Shown here piece by piece: positions 18,044 through 25,900 of a DNA stretch of 38,413 nt. Below the pieces are notes generated by a model. It was given only the letters and a program-made list of their open reading frames with translations. It made no database searches and was not told the origin of the DNA. Every line of letters starts with the position of its first letter. Positions within the stretch are counted from its first letter, which is position 1. Source of the DNA: Candidatus Saccharimonadia bacterium (GTDB lineage Bacteria > Patescibacteriota > Saccharimonadia > Saccharimonadales > Saccharimonadaceae). The position numbers and the translations under genes are program-made. Location of the stretch: NCBI GenBank assembly GCA_023257145.1, contig JALRDA010000127.1, positions 1 through 38,413 on the forward strand. The letters are read 5' to 3'.

Positions 18044-20436
18044 GCACTATCCACGTTGTCAAACGCGATGGCACCCGCGAACCATTTGATGCGAACAAGA
18101 TCAATCTGGCGTTAGTCGCTGCAAGTGAAGGTCTTCCAGACCAAATCAGTAAAGTTGTACAGGTTGCAACTGAGCTACAATTAACATTATTCGACGGCAT
18201 CACGTCCGAGCAACTAGATGAAGCGGTCATCCACACCGCACTACAGAACGTCAAAGAGGATCCTGACTTTGATAAGATTGCTGCTCGGCTGCTGCTTAAG
18301 AACATCTACAAGAATATTCTTGGTGACTATGCCACTGCGGAAGAACTAAAGAAGCTACACGAAAAGAAGTTCGCCGATTACATCAAAGAAGGTGTTAAGG
18401 ACGGCCTGCTAGACGAGCGCATGAGCACTAAAGTATTCGACTTGAAGCGCCTAGCAAAAGCGCTTGATCCAACTCGTGACGATCTAAGTAAATACCTAGG
18501 GGTGGTGACGAATAAAAACCGCTACGCACTACGCAAGCAAAGCGGCGCACCTATCGAAGTGCCACAGTTTACGCACATGCGTATCGCGATGGGTCTTAGC
18601 TTCAACGAAGCCGATCCAACCGCAGCGGCAATCGATTTCTACGAACACATGAGCCGATTGGAATATACCCCAGGTGGCAGTACCCGTGTGAACGCGGGCG
18701 GCTCGTTCCCGCAGCTATCGAACTGTTTCCTCGTTGAAGTACAGGATGATATGGAATCAATCGCCAAAGGCATCCGCGATACTATGTGGATTGCTAAGGG
18801 AACCGGTGGTATCGGTATTAGCCTGAATAAGCTCCGTGCTTCAGGCAGCCCGGTCAAGACAACCAACACCGAATCTACTGGTCCGATTCCATTCATGAAG
18901 ATGATTGATACGGCACTCTTCGCGGTTTCGCGAAAAGGCAAAAAAGCCGGTGCAGCAGCCCTTTATATGGAAAACTGGCACCTTAATTTCCCTCAATTTC
19001 TAGATCTTAAACAAAACTCTGGTGACCCATATCTGCGTACTCGTTTTGCAAACACGGCGGTCTTTATTAGCGACGAGTTCATGAAGCGCGTGCAAAAAGC
19101 AGAAGATTGGTATCTATTTGATCCAGCCGAGACACCTGATCTTCCTGAACTCTACGGTGCAGAATTCTCTAAGGCGTATGCGAACTACATTAAAAAAGCT
19201 GAACGTGGTGAAATGCGTGATTTCCAGAAGATCAACGCCCGCGAGCAGTTCTATCAGATCTTGACCGTCTTGCAGGCAACAAGCCATCCGTGGCTTACCT
19301 GGAAGGATACGATCAACGTTCGTGCACTGAACAACAACACTAGCACGATCCACCTTTCAAACCTTTGTACAGAAATCACGTTGCCACAAGACAAGGATAA
19401 TACTGCCGTTTGTAACCTTGTCAGTATTAACCTTTCAGCGCACCTTAACGAAGATAAGACTTGGGACTGGGCTCGCCTTGAAGCGAGTACGCGCAGTGCT
19501 ATTCGTCAGCTAGATAACCTATGCGACATTACGAATACACCGATTCCTGAAGCAATGCATTCAAACCTCCAGAACCGCGCACTTGGTCTGGGTGTCATGG
19601 GCTTTACGGATGTGATTGAAAAGCTAGGTTATAGTTACGAATCAGAAGAAGCCTATGATCTGATCGATCAGCTGACCGAATTTGTCAGTTACAATGCTAT
19701 CGACGAATCAGCAGAGCTTGCGCAAAAACTTGGTTCATACCCAACATTCAAGGGAAGTGGTTGGAGCAAGGGTATCCTTCCATTCGATACAATTGATCAG
19801 TTGGCGACAGACCGTAAGGTAAAAGTTGAAGTCAATCGCAAGCATCGCCTTGACTGGACTGACCTTCGTAAAAAAGTCCAAAAGGGTATGCGCAACGCAA
19901 CACTGATGGCAATTGCACCAACGGCAAATATCGCGCATATTGCTGGCACAACGCCAGGTCTAGATCCTCAATTTGCACAAATTTTCAGCCGCGCCACCCT
20001 AAACGGTAAGTTCCTTGAAGTAAATGTGAACCTCGTAAACGACCTTAAGAAACTAGGTATTTGGGATGATGTTAAGGAAGAAGTTCTCCGTACGCAGGGT
20101 GATGTACAACAAATTGATGCAATTCCACAGCACATCAAAGATGTATACAAAACTAGCTTCCAGCTTAGTCCATACTCATTTATCGAAGTCGCTGCCCGCG
20201 CACAAAAATGGGTCGACCAAGCTATTAGCCGCAACATGTACCTTGAGACGCGAAATATTGACGACTACATTGATATTTACACGACTGCATGGAAACGCGG
20301 TCTAAAGACTACCTACTACCTGCATGTAAAACCTCGGCATACCGCAGAACAAAGTACCGTCAAAGTGAATAAATCAGAATCTGGCACCGGTCCACGAAAA
20401 TCTGGATTCGGCTTCGCTAAAAAACAATCAGTATAA
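18040..20436 (+). CDS. nrdA: Ribonucleoside-diphosphate reductase alpha subunit (class I) with N-terminal ATP-cone
   Basis: ATP-cone VVKRDGTREPFDANKIN; QLSNCFLVEV, LCTEITLP, AVCNLVSINL, ALGLGVMGF, TPGLDPQFAQ-like active-site regions. Confidence 0.96.
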   Translation: MSTIHVVKRDGTREPFDANKINLALVAASEGLPDQISKVVQVATELQLTLFDGITSEQLDEAVIHTALQNVKEDPDFDKIAARLLLKNIYKNILGDYATAEELKKLHEKKFADYIKEGVKDGLLDERMSTKVFDLKRLAKALDPTRDDLSKYLGVVTNKNRYALRKQSGAPIEVPQFTHMRIAMGLSFNEADPTAAAIDFYEHMSRLEYTPGGSTRVNAGGSFPQLSNCFLVEVQDDMESIAKGIRDTMWIAKGTGGIGISLNKLRASGSPVKTTNTESTGPIPFMKMIDTALFAVSRKGKKAGAAALYMENWHLNFPQFLDLKQNSGDPYLRTRFANTAVFISDEFMKRVQKAEDWYLFDPAETPDLPELYGAEFSKAYANYIKKAERGEMRDFQKINAREQFYQILTVLQATSHPWLTWKDTINVRALNNNTSTIHLSNLCTEITLPQDKDNTAVCNLVSINLSAHLNEDKTWDWARLEASTRSAIRQLDNLCDITNTPIPEAMHSNLQNRALGLGVMGFTDVIEKLGYSYESEEAYDLIDQLTEFVSYNAIDESAELAQKLGSYPTFKGSGWSKGILPFDTIDQLATDRKVKVEVNRKHRLDWTDLRKKVQKGMRNATLMAIAPTANIAHIAGTTPGLDPQFAQIFSRATLNGKFLEVNVNLVNDLKKLGIWDDVKEEVLRTQGDVQQIDAIPQHIKDVYKTSFQLSPYSFIEVAARAQKWVDQAISRNMYLETRNIDDYIDIYTTAWKRGLKTTYYLHVKPRHTAEQSTVKVNKSESGTGPRKSGFGFAKKQSV

Positions 20437-20459
20437 AAACAACTAGGGGGATAACTGAA

Positions 20460-20636
20460 ATGGCAAACGCAAACGCAATCATCAACGACGAAATGACACT
20501 AGAGGAAAAACTAGCAGCAATCGATCTTGCGATGAAAAATGCACAAGAAATGGCAAACGAGGAAGCGGTGAGTAGAGGCGTTGACGCTGTACCGATCGAT
20601 CCTCAAGAATTTTTGATGTGCGAAGGTTGCCAATAG
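20460..20636 (+). CDS. 58-aa protein ending LMCEGCQ; candidate detached NrdA redox tail
   Basis: ORF MANANAIINDEMTLEEKLAAIDLAMKNAQEMANEEAVSRGVDAVPIDPQEFLMCEGCQ*, preceded by GGGGGA; not in ORF track (<60 aa). Confidence 0.7.
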   Translation: MANANAIINDEMTLEEKLAAIDLAMKNAQEMANEEAVSRGVDAVPIDPQEFLMCEGCQ

Positions 20637-20655
20637 GCGAGGTGCGAGATTCGCT

Positions 20656-20889
20656 ATGGAGCACTTGTATGAATCGCCAGTTGTTGACCAAGATAAGATT
20701 AGACAAAACAATCTTCTTCGAGGACAATTAGGTATACGGGCATATCAGATTGCAACGGGTAATTACACAGCGCCACTAGGTCGTCAGTTCGCGATGAATG
20801 ACATGGCGCTTGTGTATGAAGCGATAGACGCTATTCCAAATCTAGTTGACGGACAGCAAGTGCTTCCAATAGAAGAATTTAGTAAATAA
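20656..20889 (+). CDS. Hypothetical 77-aa protein in nrd cluster
   Basis: Colinear ORF between the 58-aa ORF and nrdB; stop 10 nt before nrdB start. Confidence 0.6.
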   Translation: MEHLYESPVVDQDKIRQNNLLRGQLGIRAYQIATGNYTAPLGRQFAMNDMALVYEAIDAIPNLVDGQQVLPIEEFSK

Positions 20890-20898
20890 GGAGTTTAT

Positions 20899-21960
20899 AT
20901 GGCAGGAATATTAGGTACAGGAATTCAAGACGGGCTGCTACTAAAGCCTGTTCATTACCAGTGGGCGATGGATCTATACGATCAGGCGGTTGCAAACACG
21001 TGGTTTCCGAACGAGATTCAGCTAGTCCAGGACCTTGCGGACTGGAAGAAGATGACCGACGAAGAGCGCCACGCGTTGACGTTCCTCATGAGCTACTTCA
21101 ACCCGAACGAACTACTCGTCAACAAGGCATTGGCGTTTGGCGTATACCCATACGTCAATGCAGCTGAATGTCATTTGTACTTGGCAAAGCAGATGTGGGA
21201 AGAAGCGAATCACTGCATGTCATTTGAATATGTCCTAGAGACCTTCCCGATTAACCGCGATGACGCCTATGCGGCGCACGTTGAAACCCCTTCAATGGCA
21301 CGTAAGGAAGAATTTGAAACTAAGTTCATCAAGCGCATGACTGAAGATACGCTTGATATCACGACGACCGAAGGCAAGAAGGACTTTGTCCGTAACTTGG
21401 TGGCCTATAACATCATCCTTGAAGGTATCTGGTTCTATAGCGGCTTCATGGTGGCATTGTCATTCCGTCAGCGCAATCTGCTGCGTAACTTTGGCTCACT
21501 CATTGACTGGGTAGTGCGTGACGAATCACTTCACCTGAAGTTCGGTATCAACTTGATTCTAACTGTTCTCGAAGAGAACGAAGACTTGCAGACCGAAGAG
21601 TTTGCCGCTGAAATCAAGCAAATGATTCTTGACGCTGTTGAAATGGAAGAGGCATACAATAAGGATCTATTGCCAAACGGCATCCTTGGCCTCAATAGTG
21701 ACTACATCAATCAGTACGTGAAGTACCTCGCTGATCGTCGCCTCGAAGAGCTTGGATTTGAGCCACACTACAAAGTCTCGAACCCAGCCAAATGGATGGC
21801 AGCAGCAAACGATACCCTGCAGTTGGTGAACTTCTTTGAAAGTACCAACACCAGCTACGAAGTAAACGCTGGCGGTTCATCGACAAAACCAGCCGAAGGA
21901 CAAAGCCCAAGCGCTGATCGTCACGAGAACGATCCAGAGAATAGTATTTTGACTAAATAA
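20899..21960 (+). CDS. nrdB: Ribonucleoside-diphosphate reductase beta subunit, Tyr replaced by Phe (class Ic-like)
   Basis: EEANHCMSF, NIILEGIWFYSGF, VVRDESLHLKFG ferritin-like metal motifs; AAGGAG SD. Confidence 0.95.
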   Translation: MAGILGTGIQDGLLLKPVHYQWAMDLYDQAVANTWFPNEIQLVQDLADWKKMTDEERHALTFLMSYFNPNELLVNKALAFGVYPYVNAAECHLYLAKQMWEEANHCMSFEYVLETFPINRDDAYAAHVETPSMARKEEFETKFIKRMTEDTLDITTTEGKKDFVRNLVAYNIILEGIWFYSGFMVALSFRQRNLLRNFGSLIDWVVRDESLHLKFGINLILTVLEENEDLQTEEFAAEIKQMILDAVEMEEAYNKDLLPNGILGLNSDYINQYVKYLADRRLEELGFEPHYKVSNPAKWMAAANDTLQLVNFFESTNTSYEVNAGGSSTKPAEGQSPSADRHENDPENSILTK

Positions 21961-21963
21961 GCG

Positions 21964-21990
21964 AGTGGGCCGAAAGGCCTACTTTCTTTA
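21964..21990 (+). terminator. Putative terminator after nrdB
   Basis: AGTGGGCC GAAA GGCCTACT then TTCTTT. Confidence 0.6.
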
Positions 21991-22018
21991 ACTAGATGTC
22001 TAATCAAGGGGAGAATAT

Positions 22019-22939
22019 ATGAAGATTACAATTTGTGGCTCAATGATCCACGAGCCGCACATGGCTGAAGCGGCTGAGGAGTTGCGGAGTCGAGGATACG
22101 AGGTCGACAAGCCGAATGTTGTCGAGGGGCATGTTTATGCTGATAATCTGGATGCAAACGCCGGATTAAAGCGCGGGTTTATTGATGAGCATTTTGCAAA
22201 AATTGATACGTCTGATGCGATTCTGGTCATTAACGATGATAAGAATGGTATTGCGAATTATATAGGCGGGAATACGCTAATTGAAATCGCGTACGCCTAT
22301 GCACAGGGACTGGAGGTATTTGTGCTTAATCCCATTCCCGAGGTAAACTATGGAGACGAAATACGTGGAATGCACCCTATTGTTCTAAACGGTAGACTAG
22401 AAGCAATCGACGAATACATGCAGACACTGCCTGTCCTAGCTGTAAGTAGTGAAAGTCCCGTCAAACATACAGCTCTAAGTCGCGGGCTTCGTCGAGCGGG
22501 TATTCGGACGCGCCTCACTGGTATCAAAGTTGCTTCGGGAGTGAACGAGCAGCCTATAAGTATCGAAGAGAGCTATGACGGTGCCATCAACCGGCATGCT
22601 CATTTGAAAGCTGCGACGATGGGTGAGGAAGTTACCTATCTCGCGACGATTGAAAGCGGGTATCATACGGTTCATAAAGATCACAATGCGTTCGGCTGCT
22701 CGGCAATCGTGATTGAAAAAGTTAATGGCGAGCAAAAAATAGGTGTTGATCTGGATATCGAGTTTCCTCGATCAATGACGGACAAGATCCCTCAAGAGTA
22801 CCCTGATATCGGTGTATTGGTGCAGCAGGAATATGGTTCGAAATTAAAAGATCCGTACCCCTACTTTACGGGCGGCAAGCTAACACGAGCGCGCGTACTT
22901 GAAAACGCAGTGTATAACTTGGCGATTCAGCTGTCTTGA
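22019..22939 (+). CDS. Fusion: nucleoside 2-deoxyribosyltransferase-like domain + DUF84 (YjjX-like ITPase/XTPase) domain
   Basis: N-term KITICGSM...DAILVINDDKNGIANYIGGNTLIEIAYAYAQGLEVFVLNPIP; C-term VSSESPVKHTAL, VASGVNEQPISIEESYDGAINRHAHLKA, FTGGKLTRARVLENAV. Confidence 0.8.
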   Translation: MKITICGSMIHEPHMAEAAEELRSRGYEVDKPNVVEGHVYADNLDANAGLKRGFIDEHFAKIDTSDAILVINDDKNGIANYIGGNTLIEIAYAYAQGLEVFVLNPIPEVNYGDEIRGMHPIVLNGRLEAIDEYMQTLPVLAVSSESPVKHTALSRGLRRAGIRTRLTGIKVASGVNEQPISIEESYDGAINRHAHLKAATMGEEVTYLATIESGYHTVHKDHNAFGCSAIVIEKVNGEQKIGVDLDIEFPRSMTDKIPQEYPDIGVLVQQEYGSKLKDPYPYFTGGKLTRARVLENAVYNLAIQLS

Positions 22940-22997
22940 GCTCGGATCGGGTCATGGCTGCAGTAATGCGTACCAAGGTCTTTGAATAGCAGGCTGA

Positions 22998-23264
22998 TTA
23001 TTTGCCGTTTTTCTCACGGTGCATACAGCCGGGCCAGCAGCAGGGGCGGCGCATGCCTTCGATTAATTCTGTGTAGGTACGCTCGACTCGGCGCTCACGT
23101 GTCTCGATAAGTTTGGCTGACTCAACCCAACACAGCCATTCATTACGCGCCAGTGGCGTGATGTCATTCCAGGCGGCTGCCGCATCAGGATGGGCGACAA
23201 GCGTCTTTTTTAGGTCAGCAGGTAGTGTATGAACCGTACCGCTAAGGAGTGAAAGTGTCTTCAT
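22998..23264 (-). CDS. YdeI/OmpD-associated-like small protein, 88 aa
   Basis: Start corrected to MKTLSLLSGTVHTLPADLKKTLVAHPDAAAAWNDITPLARNEWLCWVESAK...RRVERTYTELIEGMRRPCCWPGC. Confidence 0.75.
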   Translation of the reverse strand: MKTLSLLSGTVHTLPADLKKTLVAHPDAAAAWNDITPLARNEWLCWVESAKLIETRERRVERTYTELIEGMRRPCCWPGCMHREKNGK

Positions 23265-23391
23265 GATACATATAGTATACCGCGTTCGCCGTCCGTGGTA
23301 TATGACTAATGTATGTGAGATAGCCAACGACCATCTCGGACGGTATTTTGTTATGATAGAGCTAGGACGTTATAACAAGCAAGGAGGATTT

Positions 23392-23844
23392 ATGGAGCAA
23401 AAAATCACACCGAATTTATGGTTCGATGGAAATGCACAGGAAGCGGTTGATTACTACGTGTCTGTTTTTCCAGACAGTAAGATCTCTGGTACGTCATATT
23501 ACCCTAGCGAAGGACTAGCTGATTTTCAGCAGCATCTAGCTGGTCAGCCACTAACGATTGATTTTGAACTAAGCGGCAATCGGTTTACTGTAATTAATGC
23601 CGACCCTGAGTTTAAATTTAATGAATCTATCTCTTTTGTTGTGACATGTAAAGATCAAGAAGAGATCGATTATTATTGGGAGAAACTTTCTCGCGTACCC
23701 GAGTCTGAGCAGTGCGGCTGGTGTAAAGATCAATTCGGCTTGAGTTGGCAAATTGTTCCGAAGGATATGGGGGCGCTTATGCAAAAGCCTGAAGCGTTTG
23801 CGCATATGATGCAGATGAAAAAGCTTGTGATCGCTGATTTCTAG
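23392..23844 (+). CDS. VOC superfamily / PhnB-like protein
   Basis: Start at ATG 23392 with AAGGAGG SD; ITPNLWFDGNAQEAVDYYVSVFPDSKI...CGWCKDQFGLSWQIVP. Confidence 0.9.
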   Translation: MEQKITPNLWFDGNAQEAVDYYVSVFPDSKISGTSYYPSEGLADFQQHLAGQPLTIDFELSGNRFTVINADPEFKFNESISFVVTCKDQEEIDYYWEKLSRVPESEQCGWCKDQFGLSWQIVPKDMGALMQKPEAFAHMMQMKKLVIADF

Positions 23845-23858
23845 CACACAATTAGATT

Positions 23859-23897
23859 AAAAAAGAGTTGCTATATATTGTATAGCAACTCTTTTTT
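23859..23897. terminator. Strong bidirectional terminator
   Basis: AAAAAAGAGTTGCTATA TATTG TATAGCAACTCTTTTTT, 17-bp stem. Confidence 0.85.
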
Positions 23898-23920
23898 AAA
23901 AGGTGTATACTAAAATAAGT

Positions 23921-25201
23921 ATGAAAACGAAACTACTTATCTATGGCATCACTGGTGATCTTTCGACGCGCAAATTATTGCCAGCGCTCAAGCAAATTAT
24001 TGGCACTGGTGATTTTAATGATCTTTCAATCATCGGTGTCTCGCGCCGGGAAGTGGATGTTGATGCACTCCTTCAGTCATCACTGGGCGACACAAGTCTG
24101 AAGGATAAGGTTTCGATCTTTTCAATGGACCTTGCGAATGCTAATGATTATCAAAAACTAAAGGAGTATTTGGCGCTCGCGGATGACGAGCAGTTACTGG
24201 CATATCTGTCGGTTCCACCTCAAGCAGCGACAAGTATTGTTGATTTCATGGGTGCGGCGGGAATCAATACGCCAAACGTAAAGATTTTGTTTGAGAAGCC
24301 TTTTGGCGTCGACTTGGCCTCTGCTGAAGATGCTATCTCTCGTACAGCGCGCTATTATCATGAAGATCAGCTATATCGTATCGATCACTATCTGGCAAAA
24401 GAAATGGCACAAAACATTGTCGCATTTCGTGGTGGTAATGCACTGTTTAGTAACATATGGAATAATGTATTTATCGAAGGAATCGAGATTATTGCCACTG
24501 AAAAGATTGGTATCGAGGGGCGAGCTGATTTTTACGAGCAGACCGGCGCATTGCGCGATTTTGTTCAAGGGCATTTGATGCAACTACTGGCGCTGACACT
24601 TATGGATATTCCGCATGATTTCGAATGGTCAGAATTACCGCAGCTTCGCCTGCGTGCGCTTGAACAGCTGCAAATTGCTGATCCAGCAAAAACTATCAGA
24701 GCACAATACGAAGGCTATCAAGACGAAGCACAAAACCCTGGCAGTCTGACAGAGACGTTCGTATCGATCGAGCTGGCATCTAATCAGCCGCGATGGCAGG
24801 ATGTGCCAATACGGCTGGTGACGGGAAAAGCGCTTGATGTAAAGACCTCTGAAATACGCATTCACCTAAAGAAACTACACGAAGCCCAAAGCAACACGAT
24901 CGTCTTTCGTATTCAACCAAATGAAGGTATCGACATCGAGTTGTTCACGAAAAAACCAGGATACGACCGAGAGTTTGAAACGCGCCATCTTGATTTGATG
25001 CTGTCAAACGATGCGCACCTACCTGATGCCTACGAGCAGGTGATCGTCGATGCAATTCGTAGCCATAAGAATCTCTTTACGAGTAGCGACGAAATTCTTC
25101 GTAGCTGGCAAGTTGTAAAGCCAATTCAAGATGCATGGAAAATGGACAATCAGCCGCTACGCCAGTACACACCGCAATCGCGGATCGAAGAGATTATTTA
25201 A
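23921..25201 (+). CDS. zwf: Glucose-6-phosphate 1-dehydrogenase
   Basis: YGITGDLSTRKLLPAL, LFEKPFGVDLASA, YRIDHYLAKEMAQNI. Confidence 0.92.
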   Translation: MKTKLLIYGITGDLSTRKLLPALKQIIGTGDFNDLSIIGVSRREVDVDALLQSSLGDTSLKDKVSIFSMDLANANDYQKLKEYLALADDEQLLAYLSVPPQAATSIVDFMGAAGINTPNVKILFEKPFGVDLASAEDAISRTARYYHEDQLYRIDHYLAKEMAQNIVAFRGGNALFSNIWNNVFIEGIEIIATEKIGIEGRADFYEQTGALRDFVQGHLMQLLALTLMDIPHDFEWSELPQLRLRALEQLQIADPAKTIRAQYEGYQDEAQNPGSLTETFVSIELASNQPRWQDVPIRLVTGKALDVKTSEIRIHLKKLHEAQSNTIVFRIQPNEGIDIELFTKKPGYDREFETRHLDLMLSNDAHLPDAYEQVIVDAIRSHKNLFTSSDEILRSWQVVKPIQDAWKMDNQPLRQYTPQSRIEEII

Positions 25202-25719
25202 CACGCAGCTGATGTGCGAGGGATATAGCGGTACGGCGAATAAGCGGCCGTGCCATTGCCGGTGAATGTTGCAATTTGATCCTGCGAGCAGGATTCTCCC
25301 TCATTTTCATCGAGGATGTACGGATTACCTCGTGCGTCACCCGATTTTAAGCTATCTAGATTCATGCCAGCAGCAGTGCCGATCTTGGTAAGGTTATCGT
25401 AGTAGCGCGTCCAACAGAGATGTGTTTTTGCAAGATCTCTCGGCTCGACATTGCCCGGGTTTCCTGATGACACTGCGCAGCCGCCAGCAGACCAAGTGCT
25501 GCCGGTAATGTCTTTCAAGACCTTGTCGTCATTAATGCGGGCGGCGTGAATCGCTTTAGCGTACAGGGCGGTGTCACTGTCCTTTTTGGCGGTTTTTGCT
25601 CTGTCTTGTATGCCGTTATAGGCAACGATAGTAATCGCGGCTAAAATGCCAATCACCACAATAACGATGAGTAGTTCGACAATGGTAAATCCGGTAGAAT
25701 GTGAGTGAGTTTTGGTCAT
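25198..25719 (-). CDS. Type IV pilin-like protein
   Basis: TGFTIVELLIVIVVIGILAAITIVAYNGIQDRA; start corrected to MTKTHSHSTGF. Confidence 0.87.
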   Translation of the reverse strand: MTKTHSHSTGFTIVELLIVIVVIGILAAITIVAYNGIQDRAKTAKKDSDTALYAKAIHAARINDDKVLKDITGSTWSAGGCAVSSGNPGNVEPRDLAKTHLCWTRYYDNLTKIGTAAGMNLDSLKSGDARGNPYILDENEGESCSQDQIATFTGNGTAAYSPYRYIPRTSAAC

Positions 25720-25800
25720 AATTTTGCTGGATATAATTGGTTTGACTATAGCAAAGAGTAGCCATAACCGCAATTAATTACTCGGCTCAAAGCTCGGGAC

Positions 25801-25849
25801 TGTTTACATATAGCGTAGTGCAAATATCACAACATACTATATATAGCGT
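25801..25849. promoter_or_regulatory. Paired NrdR-box-like elements upstream of pyrG
   Basis: TGTTTACATATAGCGT (25801-25816) and ATACTATATATAGCGT (25834-25849), 33 bp start-to-start; second overlaps the -35 region of extended -10 TGCTACAAT (25865-25873). Confidence 0.6.
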
Positions 25850-25900
25850 AGTCCAATGAATTGATGCTACAATAAAATCCCATGGAGGTGACAAGCTAAT

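Noticed and set aside
23859-23897. AT-rich palindrome CTATATATTGTATAG considered as another NrdR-type box
   Set aside because: It is the apex of a 17-bp A/T-flanked stem, best explained as a bidirectional terminator.
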